From positions 36,368,662 to 36,432,661 of the forward strand of contig NC_056533.1 of NCBI RefSeq assembly GCF_910596095.1: a stretch of 64,000 nucleotides of DNA, given 5' to 3'. The stretch comes from Thunnus maccoyii. Lineage: Eukaryota > Chordata > Actinopteri > Scombriformes > Scombridae. A model generated the notes under the pieces. It saw only the letters and a program-made list of their open reading frames with translations. It searched no databases and was not told where the DNA came from. Position 1 is the first letter of the stretch, and every line of letters begins with the position of its first letter. Shown one piece after another: positions 46,228 to 59,987 of the stretch. The position numbers and the translations under genes are program-made.

Positions 46228-48540
46228 AGCAGGTTGGAGGGAAAAAATCGATTACTGGACTTTTCAGTGTTTCCATTGTTTCTGGTTTGAGTGGAAGTAA
46301 GCGTGCCAACAACACTGTGTGGAGAAGTTCTGTACAGATAAAAAGAGGCTCTTCAAAACACTCCATCTGCGTCTTGAAACACTAAACACTTGATAACTGC
46401 AGATGTCAGTGTGAGGAGAGTTTACTTGGTTTCAAATGGACAGAAAGTCGGTGACCACAGAGAGTGAAACTGATCTACATTTAAGTTCCTCAAACAGAAA
46501 CAGTCAGATATGTTCAGGGAGGAACTGTGAAGACTTTCAACCAGGCTCTCAGTTTTAACATTACTGTTAAATATTGTAATATTTAATCATGATATGAATT
46601 ATGATAATTACACTACACATCTTTTGTTGTAGTGTTATGTATGGTCACAGTCCTCCCATTAAAATGACCACTCTGCACATACTGTACTTCTGTTACTTTC
46701 ATAAAAGCAGTAGTCAGTCCTCTGTGTGTTTTATAGTTTTTACAATGTTTAATTCAGCTGATATAATAATATGTTTTTGGTAACATGGTTTAATGTAAAT
46801 GTGCTTAACAAAGAGCCAAAAGTCAAAATTTGTGATCATCTTTTAGGCCTGTATTTAATTTACTCTTGTTTTTAACTCTGTGTTATTCTCTTGTTGTGCA
46901 GTATCTTACTTTTCTCCAGTTCCTCTTTTTATTTTATAACTGTTCTTGTAGAAAAAACAAAATGTGTGGAACTCTGATTGCTAAACTGTGCAATAAATTA
47001 AACTACCTGTGTGCACAGATTAATAGCCAGTACACAGTCCAGCACTGAGTAAAAATAAAGTCTGAAGACTTCTGGCATTCATACGAGCTGAATGAAAACA
47101 CAGTATAACAGTTAAAATACTATCATGAGTCATAGCATGTTTGTTAAAGCCAAACTAATATCTTGCAACTATTTTGATGATAAAATAATTGTTTCTGTCA
47201 TTTTTTTAAGCAAAAATACGACAAATATTACACAAATATTTGCTGGTTGCAGCTTCTCAAATGTGAGCATTTTAAGCTTTTCTGTAAAATATAATATATC
47301 TGAAGACGTCACCATGAGCTCGACGAAACTAAAACCAGCATTTCTCACTGTTATTTAACATTTTATAGACCAAACAATTAATCAGTGTGTCTAGAAATTC
47401 CACAGATCAATCAATAATGAAAATAACTGCAGCCCTACGTACATTATACATATTATATTTATGCATTAATATTCACATTTGACTTGTGCAGTTTCTAACT
47501 TATACACAGATTTAAGAGTCTGATTGTCACTCTATCATATGCAGCAAGTAAGATTCCTCAAAACAGTCAGTCAGCATTAATGTTCAGGAAGTCTGAGGTT
47601 CGAAGGCAAAAGATGAAAGATGAAGAGTTATTATTTCAGTTTTAAAATACCTGGAAGTTCGATAAACAGCGAGGAGACAACAGGAGTTACAAGACGTCAG
47701 AGTATAAGATATGATGCACATTAAAGTACATTAAAGGTGGTTTTGCATGTTTTAGCTCATGAAATACACATCGTAAACACTGCTGTCCATCATTTCCCAC
47801 AGCGTACTGAAAGTTTTTAAATTACTTTTCCTTTCATTTCTACTCCTGTCAGAAAAAATATAAACTTGCAAAGACATGACAGGTGCTTGTGCTGAGTAAT
47901 CTGTCACACTGAGGAGTTTGTCACTGTTACTTTTGTGTTTGTTGACATTATCGTCCCTCAGTAAAGCAACAGCTGCGAGCAAACAGTTTTGTTTTTTTAA
48001 AGCTCTCCTTGACGGTGCGTTTAAGGACACTCTAACATCGTATATTTGAGTCAGCTACATGACAGCATCACGTTCGTGAGACGTGTGATCGAAAAAATCA
48101 GAACCACAAGACAAACAATAAGCAGACAAAGTTGTTAACTGGATCATATGAAGTTTTTCTATTACTTGTGATCTTCCAACGCTGATTTTTTTTTGTATTT
48201 ATCTACCGTCGTGCTTTACCGTGTTCCTCCTTTAATCCCTAAACTACATCAAAATGTAGTTTGTATTCTGTGTGCTGTAAAAAGTTCTTCATCGGTTCGG
48301 TTTAGCTTGTAGTGCTGCATGTTCTGTATTCGCTGATATTAAAAGGAGCTTATAATAAATAGCCTTATAAGTACCAGATAGAGTTAAAGCATGAATCCAG
48401 AACATGAATACACAGGAACGTAAAGGTTAAAATGTGTATTATAGTGTCTACAATATAACAGTCCTTTGAGTCTAAATGTACTTCTACAGGATAAAATATG
48501 TAGTTGAGTGTCACCATTTAATTACTGGATGAACGTGTCC
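46228..48540. other. Intergenic between chemokine array and kcng4
   Basis: A copy of the 'gattaatcgat' family lies at about 47130-47430. The rest is unrecognised AT-rich DNA. The kcng4 3' UTR on the minus strand must lie in the right-hand part; I could not settle its poly(A) site (ATTAAA occurs on the minus strand at about 48236). Confidence 0.4.
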
Positions 48541-48541
48541 A

Positions 48542-51154
48542 TTAGAAAGCTGTAGACGGAAGTGTGGATTGATGACTTTTGGTTGACATCAGCCACTCGC
48601 TTTCTTCTTTGGACAACGACGTGAGCTCATCTGGTGACAAGTTGACTTTGGAACAGCTCTCCTCTGACTCGGCGGTCATTTCCTCGTCTCTCTCCTCCTT
48701 CCACAGCCTCTCGTACTCGTGCTTGAGCTCCTGATAGGAGCGGGAGAAGGTGTGAAAGATGGAGGTGGCTGGGAACGCCATGATGAGGATCCCGCTCAGG
48801 ATGCTGGTCAGTGCGACTATCTGTCCGGGGATGCTGCGCGGCACCATGTCGCCGTATCCAACCGTAGTCATAGAGATGATGGCCCACCAGTAAGAGGCCG
48901 GGACGCTGCTGAAGCTGTGGTGGGGTTGCGTGGCGGCGTACGGCGCCAATTCGCTCTCCGCAAGATGGACAAGAGGTGAGAAGAGGGTGACGGCCACGCA
49001 GACGAACAGCAGCAGCAGGCCGAACTCCCTCATGCTGCGCTGCATGGTCAGCCCCAGCGTCTGCAAGCCCAGAGAGTGGCGAGCCAGCCGCATCACGTAG
49101 AGGATGCGAAGGGCCCGCAGCAGCCGCAGGATAAGACTCAGTTTGTCCAGATAGCCTCTGCCGGCACCCATGATGACGTCCTCCTGTGACTGATCTCTGA
49201 CGTCGACCACCAGGGACACGTAGTACGGCAGGATGGCAATGGCATCGATGATGTTGAGGGGACCACGAGCGAAGGCCAGCTTGCTCTGAGCGTTGACGAA
49301 TCGCAGCACAAACTCCAAGGTGAACCAGGCCACGCAGATGGACTCCACCACAAACATGCTCTGACACTTCTGGGAGCACTCGCCCTGCGGACACGGAGAT
49401 GAAAACACACTTAGCAACTTTAAAGAGGAACTTCAACAGTCTTTATATTTATGCTTTTTGTGATTTTCTGTTACTTTTATACTGTCATGATGTCAGATAT
49501 CTTTGTTAAACATGGTCAAAGTTCCACAACTTGAGGTTAACGTATGTATAAATTATCCCTGCAAGACAAAACCCAGGGCTTCAACCTGCTCCATAAACAG
49601 CCTTTGTTGCTAAGGTCTTTTTATGTGTTGTTCACGTTGTCCACTCTCACATTTCAGATCTGATTTTGGCTCCAACACACACGGATGAAAAAGAAGTGAA
49701 AACCTGCTACTTTAGTTTGTTTACGAAGCCTCCGAAGCTGCGGGCTCATCAGGAGGCGGGCCTTAAAGAGACAGGAGCTAAAACGGCCTTTTTCAGACAG
49801 AGGCTGAACTGAGGGGCTGCATAAAGGACCAGTAGAAGATAAATAAGGAGTTTTTGACTGTAAATCATGCAAAGATATTCCAGTAGAGCCCCAGATTAAA
49901 ATTATCGACCTTAGATAGATAGACAAGATCCTCTTTAAGATCAGTTTAGTTGTCACTGTTAGTACTTCTACTAATATCCTCTGTAGCTCCAGAGGAAGTT
50001 TTATAAAGTCAGAGAAAATAACCCTGATGACCTGAACAAAAAACCTGCGTTACAAACTGCATGGAGTCTGAAAGATGTGGACATTTACCAGGCAGGTGGA
50101 GTCTAATGCTGTGTTCACGTCCTACGGGACGGATGGAAAGACATGGAAAGATCACGGGCGTTAACATCATCAGAGTTGGCCCAGTGAGGGTTAAAAATAA
50201 TGTGCATGTGTGTCTGTATCCATTAATCAGCAGGAACAATGAACTTTGGCTGATGTGAGGCTTCTTTCTTTAGTAGTATTTCTGTATTATATCATAGTGC
50301 CAAGTCAGAGTTTCCAACTTGGAAATTTATGACTTGGAAGTTGGCATGAACACTATTTACAAACCAGAATCTTGTTTTTACGATGATTCTGATATGACAT
50401 GAATGCAGCATAATGAAAAATGCTATTGAGTTGCATTATGGGAATTGTAGGATTGGACATTTGTGGACCTTGATGCATACGGTACCCAGGACTACAGTAA
50501 AATTCAGGATATTTTGGCCTTTTTATTTAAATTTCCAGATGGCACTAAATGGTATAAATTTAAGTAAAATTTATAAGAAACCCAACAAAATATATACAAA
50601 TATACTCTATACACATACATATACCCATGAAACATATACATACATACGTATTGTATAAAACATGCATGTTTATACACACACATATGCATACGTGTGTATG
50701 TGCAGATACCACTAAAATGCCAAATTAGTGAATTTATATTAAAAAAAAAAAGACGAAAATGAAGCAACGCCTGTGAGCTCGTTCAGGCACTCACATGCCG
50801 TAATCCCTTCACTGTGACTGTTGACAGGACACCTCAAACTGCAAATAAGGTGCATTATGACTCTTTCTATTATGAATTTTTAATCCATGAAGGTTTTATA
50901 TTTGTAAATCGGCTCTAGGCTCATCTAGACAGCAAACACTAATGCTGCACATATTCTACATTTAAATAATAATCTACTCCGCGTGAGTTGGCTCACTGAA
51001 ATAAAATAAAATAAACCTTCCTAGCACACGTTTTACTTTTCAGTCAAACTAAAGTGCCAAGTTCCAAAACAGGTAACCAAATGTGATCAATTTTAGCCAC
51101 TTTTCCTCTCAACAATACTCACAAATAACTACTTAAATTGTAAACAGACTGCAC

Positions 51155-51233
<79 letters not shown>

Positions 51234-54200
51234 TCTAGTCTTCCGACCACTCAAAGCGCTTTCACGCTACAAGCTGCATTCACTCATTCATATCAAATCA
51301 ATGTGCCTGTTGGCTGACAGTGAAAGACTCATTTCGCTCTGATCAAAGCTTTAAATATTGCAGAATTTTTCTGTTAAATAACAAAGACGCCACAGAAAAC
51401 AATCACCTACCTTCCACAAAGTATCGTCAACTGTCAGTTATAGTTTTTCTTGACATCATTTCAGTGCTGTTTGTTTGCCTCTCCGAGTAAGCAATTGAAA
51501 AAGCTTTTTTTTTTTTTAAAACTACACAGCAAATAAATTGATTTTGGTTTGAATACGCAAGCAAATACAACATTTCTTTGGTGCTGAATGTTAAAAAGTG
51601 TCAGTTGTAATGTGAAGAATCAGTGATTAAAGTGGAAGAAAAAAATCAATTTCCATTTCAGTGCGACTTGGAGGGCTGACTGAATGACGGCAGGAAATTA
51701 GAAAACAAGATGTCTGATGTCGGGGTGATACCGGGGTGAGAAAAACAGATAAAATCATAATTTTGTAAAGTGCTGGTTTATAACGAGTGCCTTAATGGTT
51801 ACTAATGAGAAAAGGCTGACGGGCAGATTTTGATAAGCATTCGAATCAACACTTTTAATCTAGAGTCCGTCAGAGGAAATGCAACTCCTGGAAATAAGTG
51901 AATCATTTGTGGAGGAATTCAGGGTGAACTTCATTTGAACTTTCTGTTTGCCAACGACTCAAACCAGGCAGCTAAAGAGAAGCTGGCAGAGTCAGTACAT
52001 TTATTCAACTATACTGTTCAATATATCCCCTCCAAACAGCGATTCATCATATCAGTAACCATAACAACACTCTTATAACCTTTCACACCAAAAACATAAG
52101 AGCAAAAGACTAAGAAATGTATGAAGCCTTGGAGAGACTATGGAGAAAAACAAATAATGTACACTCTCAAATTAATAATTTGTGTGCATGATTATTTAAT
52201 TAGTGTTCTTGATTTAACTATTTTGCTCGTTCCCCTTATGTAGAGGACAATAAACGCATCCAGCCTGGAAGTTTGAAGGAAGCGACAGAAGAAGAAGACA
52301 TTTCCTCTATAACTCTTCGTGTGCAGATGTGTGATGAATTAAGAGATGGTAAAACTTTCTTTGATTTAATTCAGGTTTGTGAGTAATCCTGAACTCTGAA
52401 GCTGAGTTTTTATGAGCTGGATGACAACCGCAGGAGGCAGAAAAGTCTGTTATCCTGTTTTAAGGGACCTCAGATAAAACAGTGTTGTGCTTACAAGCCA
52501 AAACCCCCCAAACAAATATATCCTGGACTGACACACACACAACACACAACACGGGAGACGGTTTAACACAAGTCGGTTGCTACTAAACTCTACAGCAGAA
52601 CTTCAGCTCATGTAACTGCTTTGTTGTGATTTACTCAACATGACTTTGCCAAATTCAAAGGTTACACAAAAGAGAAATAATTTGACAGTAAAGAATAAAT
52701 CTAACCTTGGTGTTGTTTGTCCAAGTTATCTATATTTTACCAGGAATAATAAAATAATACTCCTTTATGTCTGCTGTATTGATCACCAGCTGGTGAGGAT
52801 GCTGTTTGCAGGATGCAGCTTTAGTCTTTTTGCTGCATCATTACTCATCACTGAATTAACATTATGTCATGAATGTAGCCTTCAAACGTATACAATATTC
52901 TTTTGTAGGTTTCTCATTTTCATATCAGGAAATTAAAGAGTCAGTTTGAGACAGATTTCAACCAACTCAAGGTGTTATGTTACTCAGCTAGAGATAATAA
53001 AATGTCATTTCAGCCGGCAAAATCGACAACGCTCATCTAAAAATGAGAAGCTGCTTTTATCTACCTCAAGGACGCATTGTTCTATAAATTACCAAGGATT
53101 TTAATAGCTTCAAATTTGCTTTCTTTGCCTGCCAACACTCTGATTTATCTAATTTATTTAATTTTATTTACCCGTCAAACTGAATAACAGCCAGTTAAAC
53201 CAGTTAGCCATCATTCAACTTCAGACGGTCTGCCAGACCCAGAACTGAAAATTACACCGGTTTCCAGACGAAGAAATGAAAATGAGCCTTTGAAACATAC
53301 AAAAAAATTAATAATAATTTCATGTGTTTAATCTTCTGAACTGAACAAAGTCATTGCTTTTGATTTTCTGTTGTCCTGATTAGTGCGACTGGCTGAACAT
53401 CCGTCAGGGAGAAATCGATCCACCAGCTCCGGCTTAGAAACATAATCACATCCGCCCAGACTCAGACTCTTCACGCTGACAATTAGTTACACAATCAAGC
53501 ATTAACACTGGCCAGAACAATTTATTAACGGCTCCTCATCTCACACTTAGGTTTCTCTCTAATGACTTTTTCACCATCGATCTATTTATGTGAATTTATA
53601 TTTATCTTTTTTTTAATAATTAATTTTCCTTTTAAAATGTTGATTTATTATTTTAACTTTATACAGTCCAACTTCATTTAATTCTTGGCTTATTCCTCTG
53701 CATGACTTGTTGATGGGACTTTCTTGAAAAAGCTGCAAAAACAACAATTTAAATTATAACCTTTATTAAAATAAGATAAACTGTGTTGATCCCATACAGG
53801 AGAAGTGAAGAGTTACAATAATAAATTATTTTTTACATTTTTTACAATTATATATTTTCTTCTGTTTCTAGTTCACACAAAATCATAAAGCCTGCATGTA
53901 CAGAATATACAGAAGAAATTTTATGTGATTATAGCTTCTTTTAAATTACTCATATGACACGTTTTTGTCCGTTGTACTTTGGATTTTTCTGATCATATTA
54001 ACGTGATAATACTGGAATCACATTTTCTCCAATTAAGAAGTAATTCTGAGGACAGAAATATTTTATCTTTTGAAAAGTACTGAAAAACGAATCCATGCTT
54101 TTGTGTCTTTACAACTAGATTATTGTAATTTACGACGCTTTTATGCCCCAGCCGAGGAGCTCTGCAGCTCGTCTGCAGACAGTTTAATCCTATCAGACTC

Positions 54201-55939
54201 TACACGGTGAAGAATCTAAATACATTTCTGAATTATTGTGTCCATGAGGCAGCTTAAAGTCTCTCAGGTCAACTAGCCAGTGTCTCCTAGATGTTTGGCT
54301 TAAAACGATGAAAGACAGCATTTTCTATCTTCGCTGTACACTTTTACATGATCCAATTAAATTGAAAGTTTGGATGTCCTTTTCTAAACTGATGTTTTGC
54401 TCTTGTGTTTGTTACTGTCCTGCCTGTTTGATACTTCATGCTAAATTATTTCATTGTGAAGCTCTGTATTATTTAGAAAGGTGCTGTACTTTGAGAAGTA
54501 CTTTGCAGTCTGTTATTGTGTGTTTCTGATGCTACCACCAGGGGCTGCCACAGTCACAAATCTAAATCTTCAAACCCTACACACAGACAGAGATGCTGTA
54601 AGGTTTGACCATAGTTTTCTTCATCGAAGACTCCCTCCAGACACGTTTTAAGTCACATAAATAAGACTCTGCTTTGAATAATAATTTGTGTCTGATATGA
54701 TTTTTCCACACAAAAGTCTCTTCTTAAAACGTTTGTTTATCGGAAAGCGTTTCCTGATTTTACCTGAACTGCCTGCTTATTTTACTTGACTTTATTTGTT
54801 TTTAATTTCATGTTTATTATTTTTAATGTTTAATTTTGTGTTTTATTCCCTTTGTGTTTTATTATGTGTTTATTTTTTATGGCTTTCAGTTTGTTTTAAT
54901 CTCTCTGTGTTTTAAATGTTTTTTGTTTTTATTGTAAAGCACATCTGTAACTGTGTTTTGAAAGGTGCTACATAAAGTTTATTGTTATTATTATCATTGT
55001 TGTTGAAAATAATCTATGAATACTACAATTTTTAGTGTAGGGGGACTTTAAATACAATTGTTACACAATTGTTTGTGATTGAATTCTGTTTCTCACTGCT
55101 TCACTACATCTAAACCTCCCTGGAACACATTCAGAAAAGGCTGCACGTGTGTAAAACAGGTGTAATGGCTTCATACTCACTCTGGTCTCCTCGTCTCGGA
55201 GGTCTGGCATGGTGCTGATGCACAGGCTGACAACAGTGACCAGCACCATGATCACAGAGAGGCAGGCGAACATTTTCCCAGCCAACCCTGAGTGAGGGTT
55301 TTCCACCACTTCTCGCAGCATCCAGATCATTCTGCGGTAGCCCTTTTCAACCTCTACGGGGTTTTTCTTCAGCATCACCCTCTTCTGCCTCCACTCCTCC
55401 TCCTTACGCTCTCGCTCGGCCACCTCCTCCACACGGGTGATCATACGGCGACGGCAACAGCGCTCCATATGGCCCGGGTCCACGCCCCAGTAGTCGAGCT
55501 CATCGTGTAGCGACACGGCGCACAGTTCTCGCAGCAGACGTAGTTTGCCTGCAGCCAGGAAGTTGAGGATAACCCTAAAGGCTGTAGGGTTACGGTCGAA
55601 GAAGTACTCCTGGCACGTCTCGTCGTAGTCGTCGCAGAGGCGTGCGATCTCCTCGGGTGTGGTGCAGAAGCGCAGACGTCCCAGTCGGCTCTGGGGGAAC
55701 TGCTCCAAGGTGCTCCAGGGGAAAGTGTAGCGGTTGCCCCCGACATTGATGAGAACCTGCAGGGTGTGGTCGACCACATACGAGGCCTTGGGGTCACGAA
55801 GCAGCTGGGCGCGCTGAAAGTACACGCCCTTGATGGTCTCAGTCTCTGGGATCTCAGTGAAGAAGCGATCAAGGCTGCTGTCATCACTGCTGATGGAGTA
55901 GGTGCTGAAGTCGTGGTTGGCATTGCTGATGATGGGCAT
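48542..55939 (-). CDS. kcng4: Potassium channel modifier subunit Kv6.4 (two coding exons, 533 aa)
   Basis: This electrically silent Kv subunit forms heterotetramers with Kv2 channels in the plasma membrane and shifts their gating. Exon A 55939-55181 (253 codons) and exon B 49384-48542 join in frame at DEETR|GECSQKC through a 5.8-kb intron with GTGAGT and CCGCAG ends. Domains: T1 tetramerisation about residues 59-167 (starts LQVLINVGGNRY; C-x20-CC present, the Kv2-type upstream His replaced by Arg); S1 about 222-245; S2 262-285; S3 295-316; S4 333-360 (RLLRALRILYVMRLARHS); S5 374-397; selectivity filter TTVGYGD; S6 about 438-465 ending AFPATSIFHTF, without the PxP hinge of Kv1-4, as in Kv6. 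Human KCNG4 is 519 aa. A minus-strand AG eight bases before the start codon could be the acceptor of a noncoding first exon. Confidence 0.95.
51140..51235. repeat. (TA)n microsatellite in kcng4 intron
   Basis: About 40 TA units with one T insertion lie near 51219, followed directly by a fragment of the 'cgaccactcaaagcgct' dispersed repeat. The rest of the kcng4 intron (49390-55180) shows no coding exon or other recognised element apart from simple AT-rich tracts. Confidence 0.9.
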
Positions 55940-56789
55940 GCTGGCTTCTGGATGTGTGACGGGATGGCAGAGATATTTTTATGTCCAGTTGACAGGAGAT
56001 TAAGAAAAATCTGTGATGACAAAAAAAGAATGAAAAAGTCAGTCTTTTGTATCTCAACACCTTATGAAATTGTGTTTTTTGGTTACACTTGAATATACAA
56101 CCTGCGATTTACAGTGTAATTTTGTTGTATGAATCAGGTACTTTACTAGTACCTAAATGTGCCTAAATGTGTTTCCAGTGGAAGAAAATAAGACTACAGG
56201 GAACATGAGAGTGACAATCAGGTAATTTGAGGGAGCATTTTTCTAAATAATGGGTACCTGCAGAGTGCAGTACTGGGAAACCAAAGGGAATTTGGACAAA
56301 ACAGTGCTAACAACAATGTTATTCTGTGGAACCTTTTAAGCAATTATCAATTATCATCATTAATTTAGGCTACCAAAACTGCAGGGGTACAGTAAGCAAT
56401 GAAAGAGGCTTTGGAAAAATCTCTTGAAACTCAGATGGAGAACATGTATGAAAAATATGTTAGTGGTGTATAAGTGCATTGCTGTACTCCATAAATATTC
56501 AACAAGTCCCTCATTAGTCCAAGATTTGCTTCCTTTTTCTTTGAGCCTCCTAACTCAAAACTAAATTCCTGTACCCAAGCATTGCTAAGTACCCCTGTCA
56601 TCATTTTGGGAATGTAACCCATACATGTTGTTCTTCAATAACCCCTCCACTTGAGTTTTGAGATTTTCCCCAAAACACCTTTCACTGTACCACTGTGGTT
56701 TTGGTAGCATATGACAACTGTGAAAAACATTATTACTTCATAGGTTCTACAGAATATCACTGTTGTTAACCTCATACTTCTTATTGTTT

Positions 56790-57045
56790 TTAAAGCTATG
56801 AACAGCTTAGCTCCCTCCTACGTCGTTGACATGCTCTCTGAACACACACCAGACAGACCCCTGAGATCATCAAATAAAGGTCTCCTCACTATACCAAGAA
56901 TAAACTCTAAATCAGCTCATGGTGCCTTCACTCATTATGGTCTTACTCGTTGGAATTCTCTACCACATGAACTCAGGTCTATTACAACAGTGTCTTCCTT
57001 TAAAAGCGGACTAAAAACATATCTTTTTTTCGAAAGCTTTTAGTT
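56790..57045 (+). mobile_element. L2-like LINE C-terminal tail fragment
   Basis: The plus strand encodes LAPSYVVDMLSEHTPDRPLRSS through TRWNSLPHELRS and SSFKSGLKTYLF. This is the standard end of fish L2-like ORF2 (compare RWLPV..., W-N-x-L-P and FKSxLKTxLF at 26335-25994). Only the 3' end of the element is present. Confidence 0.6.
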
Positions 57046-57589
57046 AGGTTAATGGGTAAAACCTTCATTTTAGAATGAGTATTATTATTGTTATTTCTTT
57101 AATAATGATAATAAAAACACTTTCTTATCCTACTCTCTTATTGTAATACCTTCTTAACTTCTAGTTTTATATGTTGTCTTATATGTTTTTATATATATAA
57201 CATCTCCTTATTTTATGTTTTATCTTATATGTTTTATATATGTACTGTTAATGTAATGTTGTATGTTTTTGTCATGTATGGTCTTTACTTATTTTTTTTG
57301 CTTTTGTTTTTAAGCACATTGAGTTTACGCCTGTCGTATGAACGCCGGTCAAACTTCAGTTTTGTTTCCCAGTACTGTACCCCGAAGACACCCAGTATTT
57401 ACAAAAATATGCAGAGTATAATTTATTTCTCCACTCCTCTGAAATGCCCAGTTGTTACTCCTTTGTTCACCATCGTCTTGTTTTCTTATACTCTACATAT
57501 ATTTACATAATTAAAAGAAGTATTCTTTTTGTACTTGAAGTGTTTTTAAACTTTTCTGTCTCATTTCAAAGCTTCTCATCAAATAAACC

Positions 57590-57930
57590 GACATTTCATA
57601 TGGAGTACCACAAGGCCCTTTCCTGGGTCCACAACTGTTCACTCTGTACATGTTGCCACCACAGGTCATAATCCATAAATACAGTATTAAATGTCATTTC
57701 TATGCAGATGACACCCAACTCTATATAGCTGTTGACCCTGATGACCCTTTATACCCTTAAAAATGCACCTGTTACATCAATTTATGGCCGATCCAAAATG
57801 TCCTCAAGCTAAATCAGAACAAAACTGTCTCTGCACTGGCCTCCAGCTGGTTTTAGGATCCAATTTAAAGCTTCTTATACTTGTACAAAGTTTATATATG
57901 GACCTGCCTTTGACTATTTATTTGATATGA
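57590..57930 (+). mobile_element. L2-like LINE reverse-transcriptase fragment, internally deleted
   Basis: 'ggagtaccacaaggccc' encodes GVPQGPFLGP, followed by YADDTQLYIAVDPDD (the YADD catalytic core), VLKLNQNKT, and then LHWPPAGFRIQFK from the C-terminal tail. Several hundred bases expected between these blocks are missing. It is a second, separate insertion from 56790-57045, since that one carries the tail upstream. Confidence 0.6.
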
Positions 57931-57939
57931 TAAATAAAT

Positions 57940-58170
57940 AGTCAGCTGCAGTTTGTTCCCAACCAAGAAGTAGTTCAACAAACAAGGTATAACTTGTCAG
58001 TTATTGTGCTTCAGAGGTTTTATTACCTTTGGACAGAGCCAGGCTACATGTTTCCCCTGTTTCCTGCCTTTGTGCTAAGCTAGGCTAACTGGCTGCTGGC
58101 TGTAGCTTCATATTCACTTACAGAGGTGAAAGAGTTGCTTCGATCTTCTCATCTAACCGTCCCCTGTAAA
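57940..58170. repeat. Dispersed fish repeat
   Basis: 'gagccaggctacatgtttcccctgtttcc' and 'gctaagctaggctaactggctgctggctgtagc' form a family I recall as very common in perciform fish. A second piece lies at about 63915-63990 ('tgctaagctaagctaatcgcctcc'). Confidence 0.5.
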
Positions 58171-59987
58171 GTAAACTATTCCTTATTATATAAGATTATT
58201 CTACTACTGTACGATATACTGTGATTGGCCACAAGGACAAAATTGCAGCATCATATTAAATCCCAAATTTTCTTTTGATTGGCTCATTAATTAATTGACA
58301 ACACAACAACATTAGAGATTACATCCACTCAAATGATATCTAGCATACTAAATTTAATTGTGTTGAGCAGCCTGTTTCCATGTGTCTGTATCTGTTCCAG
58401 TTTCCATGTGTTCCTATAATTGTTCATTAAAGTAGACAATTCACCGAAAAAAAAGAAAAGACCTTGACACTCCACTTTGAGCCCTGACACCCTGCTCAGT
58501 TGGCTTCTCAACAATTCACGCCTGGATTCATGTGACTCTGACGACTCTCACACGGCCGTTGTGCGACCTTGAAAACTGTCAACAGCTCTGGTGTGACATC
58601 ATAGTGTGATCAACCCAGAGAAGTTAAAATGTCTGAAACCCGCCAGCCAACAGAACCAAAGAGGCTCCTTCGACTCTACAACTTCACTTCAGTTCAGTTT
58701 ACATCCTGAAACAAGTTTTAATGGATAAAAATATCTATGCTAACATGCAAAAACACATTGTGAGCTTCAGCCTAGTACGCTTTTTACGTCCATATTAGAC
58801 GATTCAGCAGCTCACGATTAGGAGGTTTGTTTATGTAGAGAGGGGAGAAGTCGAGGTGTGGAGGTCATGGTGGCAGATTGATGTTTGTGTCCCGTCAAAC
58901 CTGCAACTGTTTGCTTCTCACTAGAGCTGCAACGATTAGTCAATCAACAGAAAATTAATCAGCAACTGTTTTGATAATTGATGAGTCATTTTGATTCATT
59001 TTTTAAGAAAATTCTCTGATTCCAGCTTCTTAAATGTTAATATTTCTGGTTTCTTTAGTCCTCTATGACAGTAAATACTCTTTTAGTGGAACTACACAAT
59101 AAGCATTCTGGCTTTTTATCAGCGGTGGAAGAGGTACTGAGCTCTTTTACTACAGTAGTAGTAACACAATTATGAAAAAAATACTCAATTACAAGCAAAA
59201 GTCCTGCATTCAAAATCTAGTACTTAACAAAAAGTTAAGTAATAGTATATAAATATTAGCAGCAAAATGTAATTTAAGTATAAATGTAAAAGTACACATT
59301 ATGCAAAACAGCCCCATTCAGAGTGTTATATTTATCATATCATTTATCTTCAAATTGATTAATTGACATTTACATGTAAGTATCATTTTAATGTTGTCAA
59401 GTTGGAGCTTATTTTAACAACTTATACAGTCCGCTAGTCTAATCTATAACAATGAATATTTTATAAACTGACCATTGTACATATGAAATATTGATGTGAA
59501 AAGTAATTACAGCTGGCAAATAAATGTAGTGGAGTAGAAGTACAAAGCAACATAAAATGGAAATACTCAAGTACAGTACTTGAGTAAATGTAATTATTTG
59601 CTTTTTATATTTTATCTTCTATTTGATATTGTGCAAACAAACAAACAAATATACCGTATTTCTGCCATGATTTTAAGGCCAATATCTGTCCCGAAACCAA
59701 CTTTTAAGAAATTATAACCTGATATTATTGAGATGACTCATATATTATACAACTATATTAAATATATAATAACAAGTAAATGTTCCAGCTGGATGTCCAG
59801 TCTTTGATGCTCAGGACTAGAGCTGCATGCCAGATAAAACACTCCAACCTCATGTTAAATCATCCAACTGCACTGAACTGATCAAACAAACAGATAAAAT
59901 AGCAAGGTTTTTGTTCATCACCACAAATCAGGTTTTATTAATCCGAAGAAGATCCAGTTAAAGGACGATCAGCTTTGGGCAGTAAAG

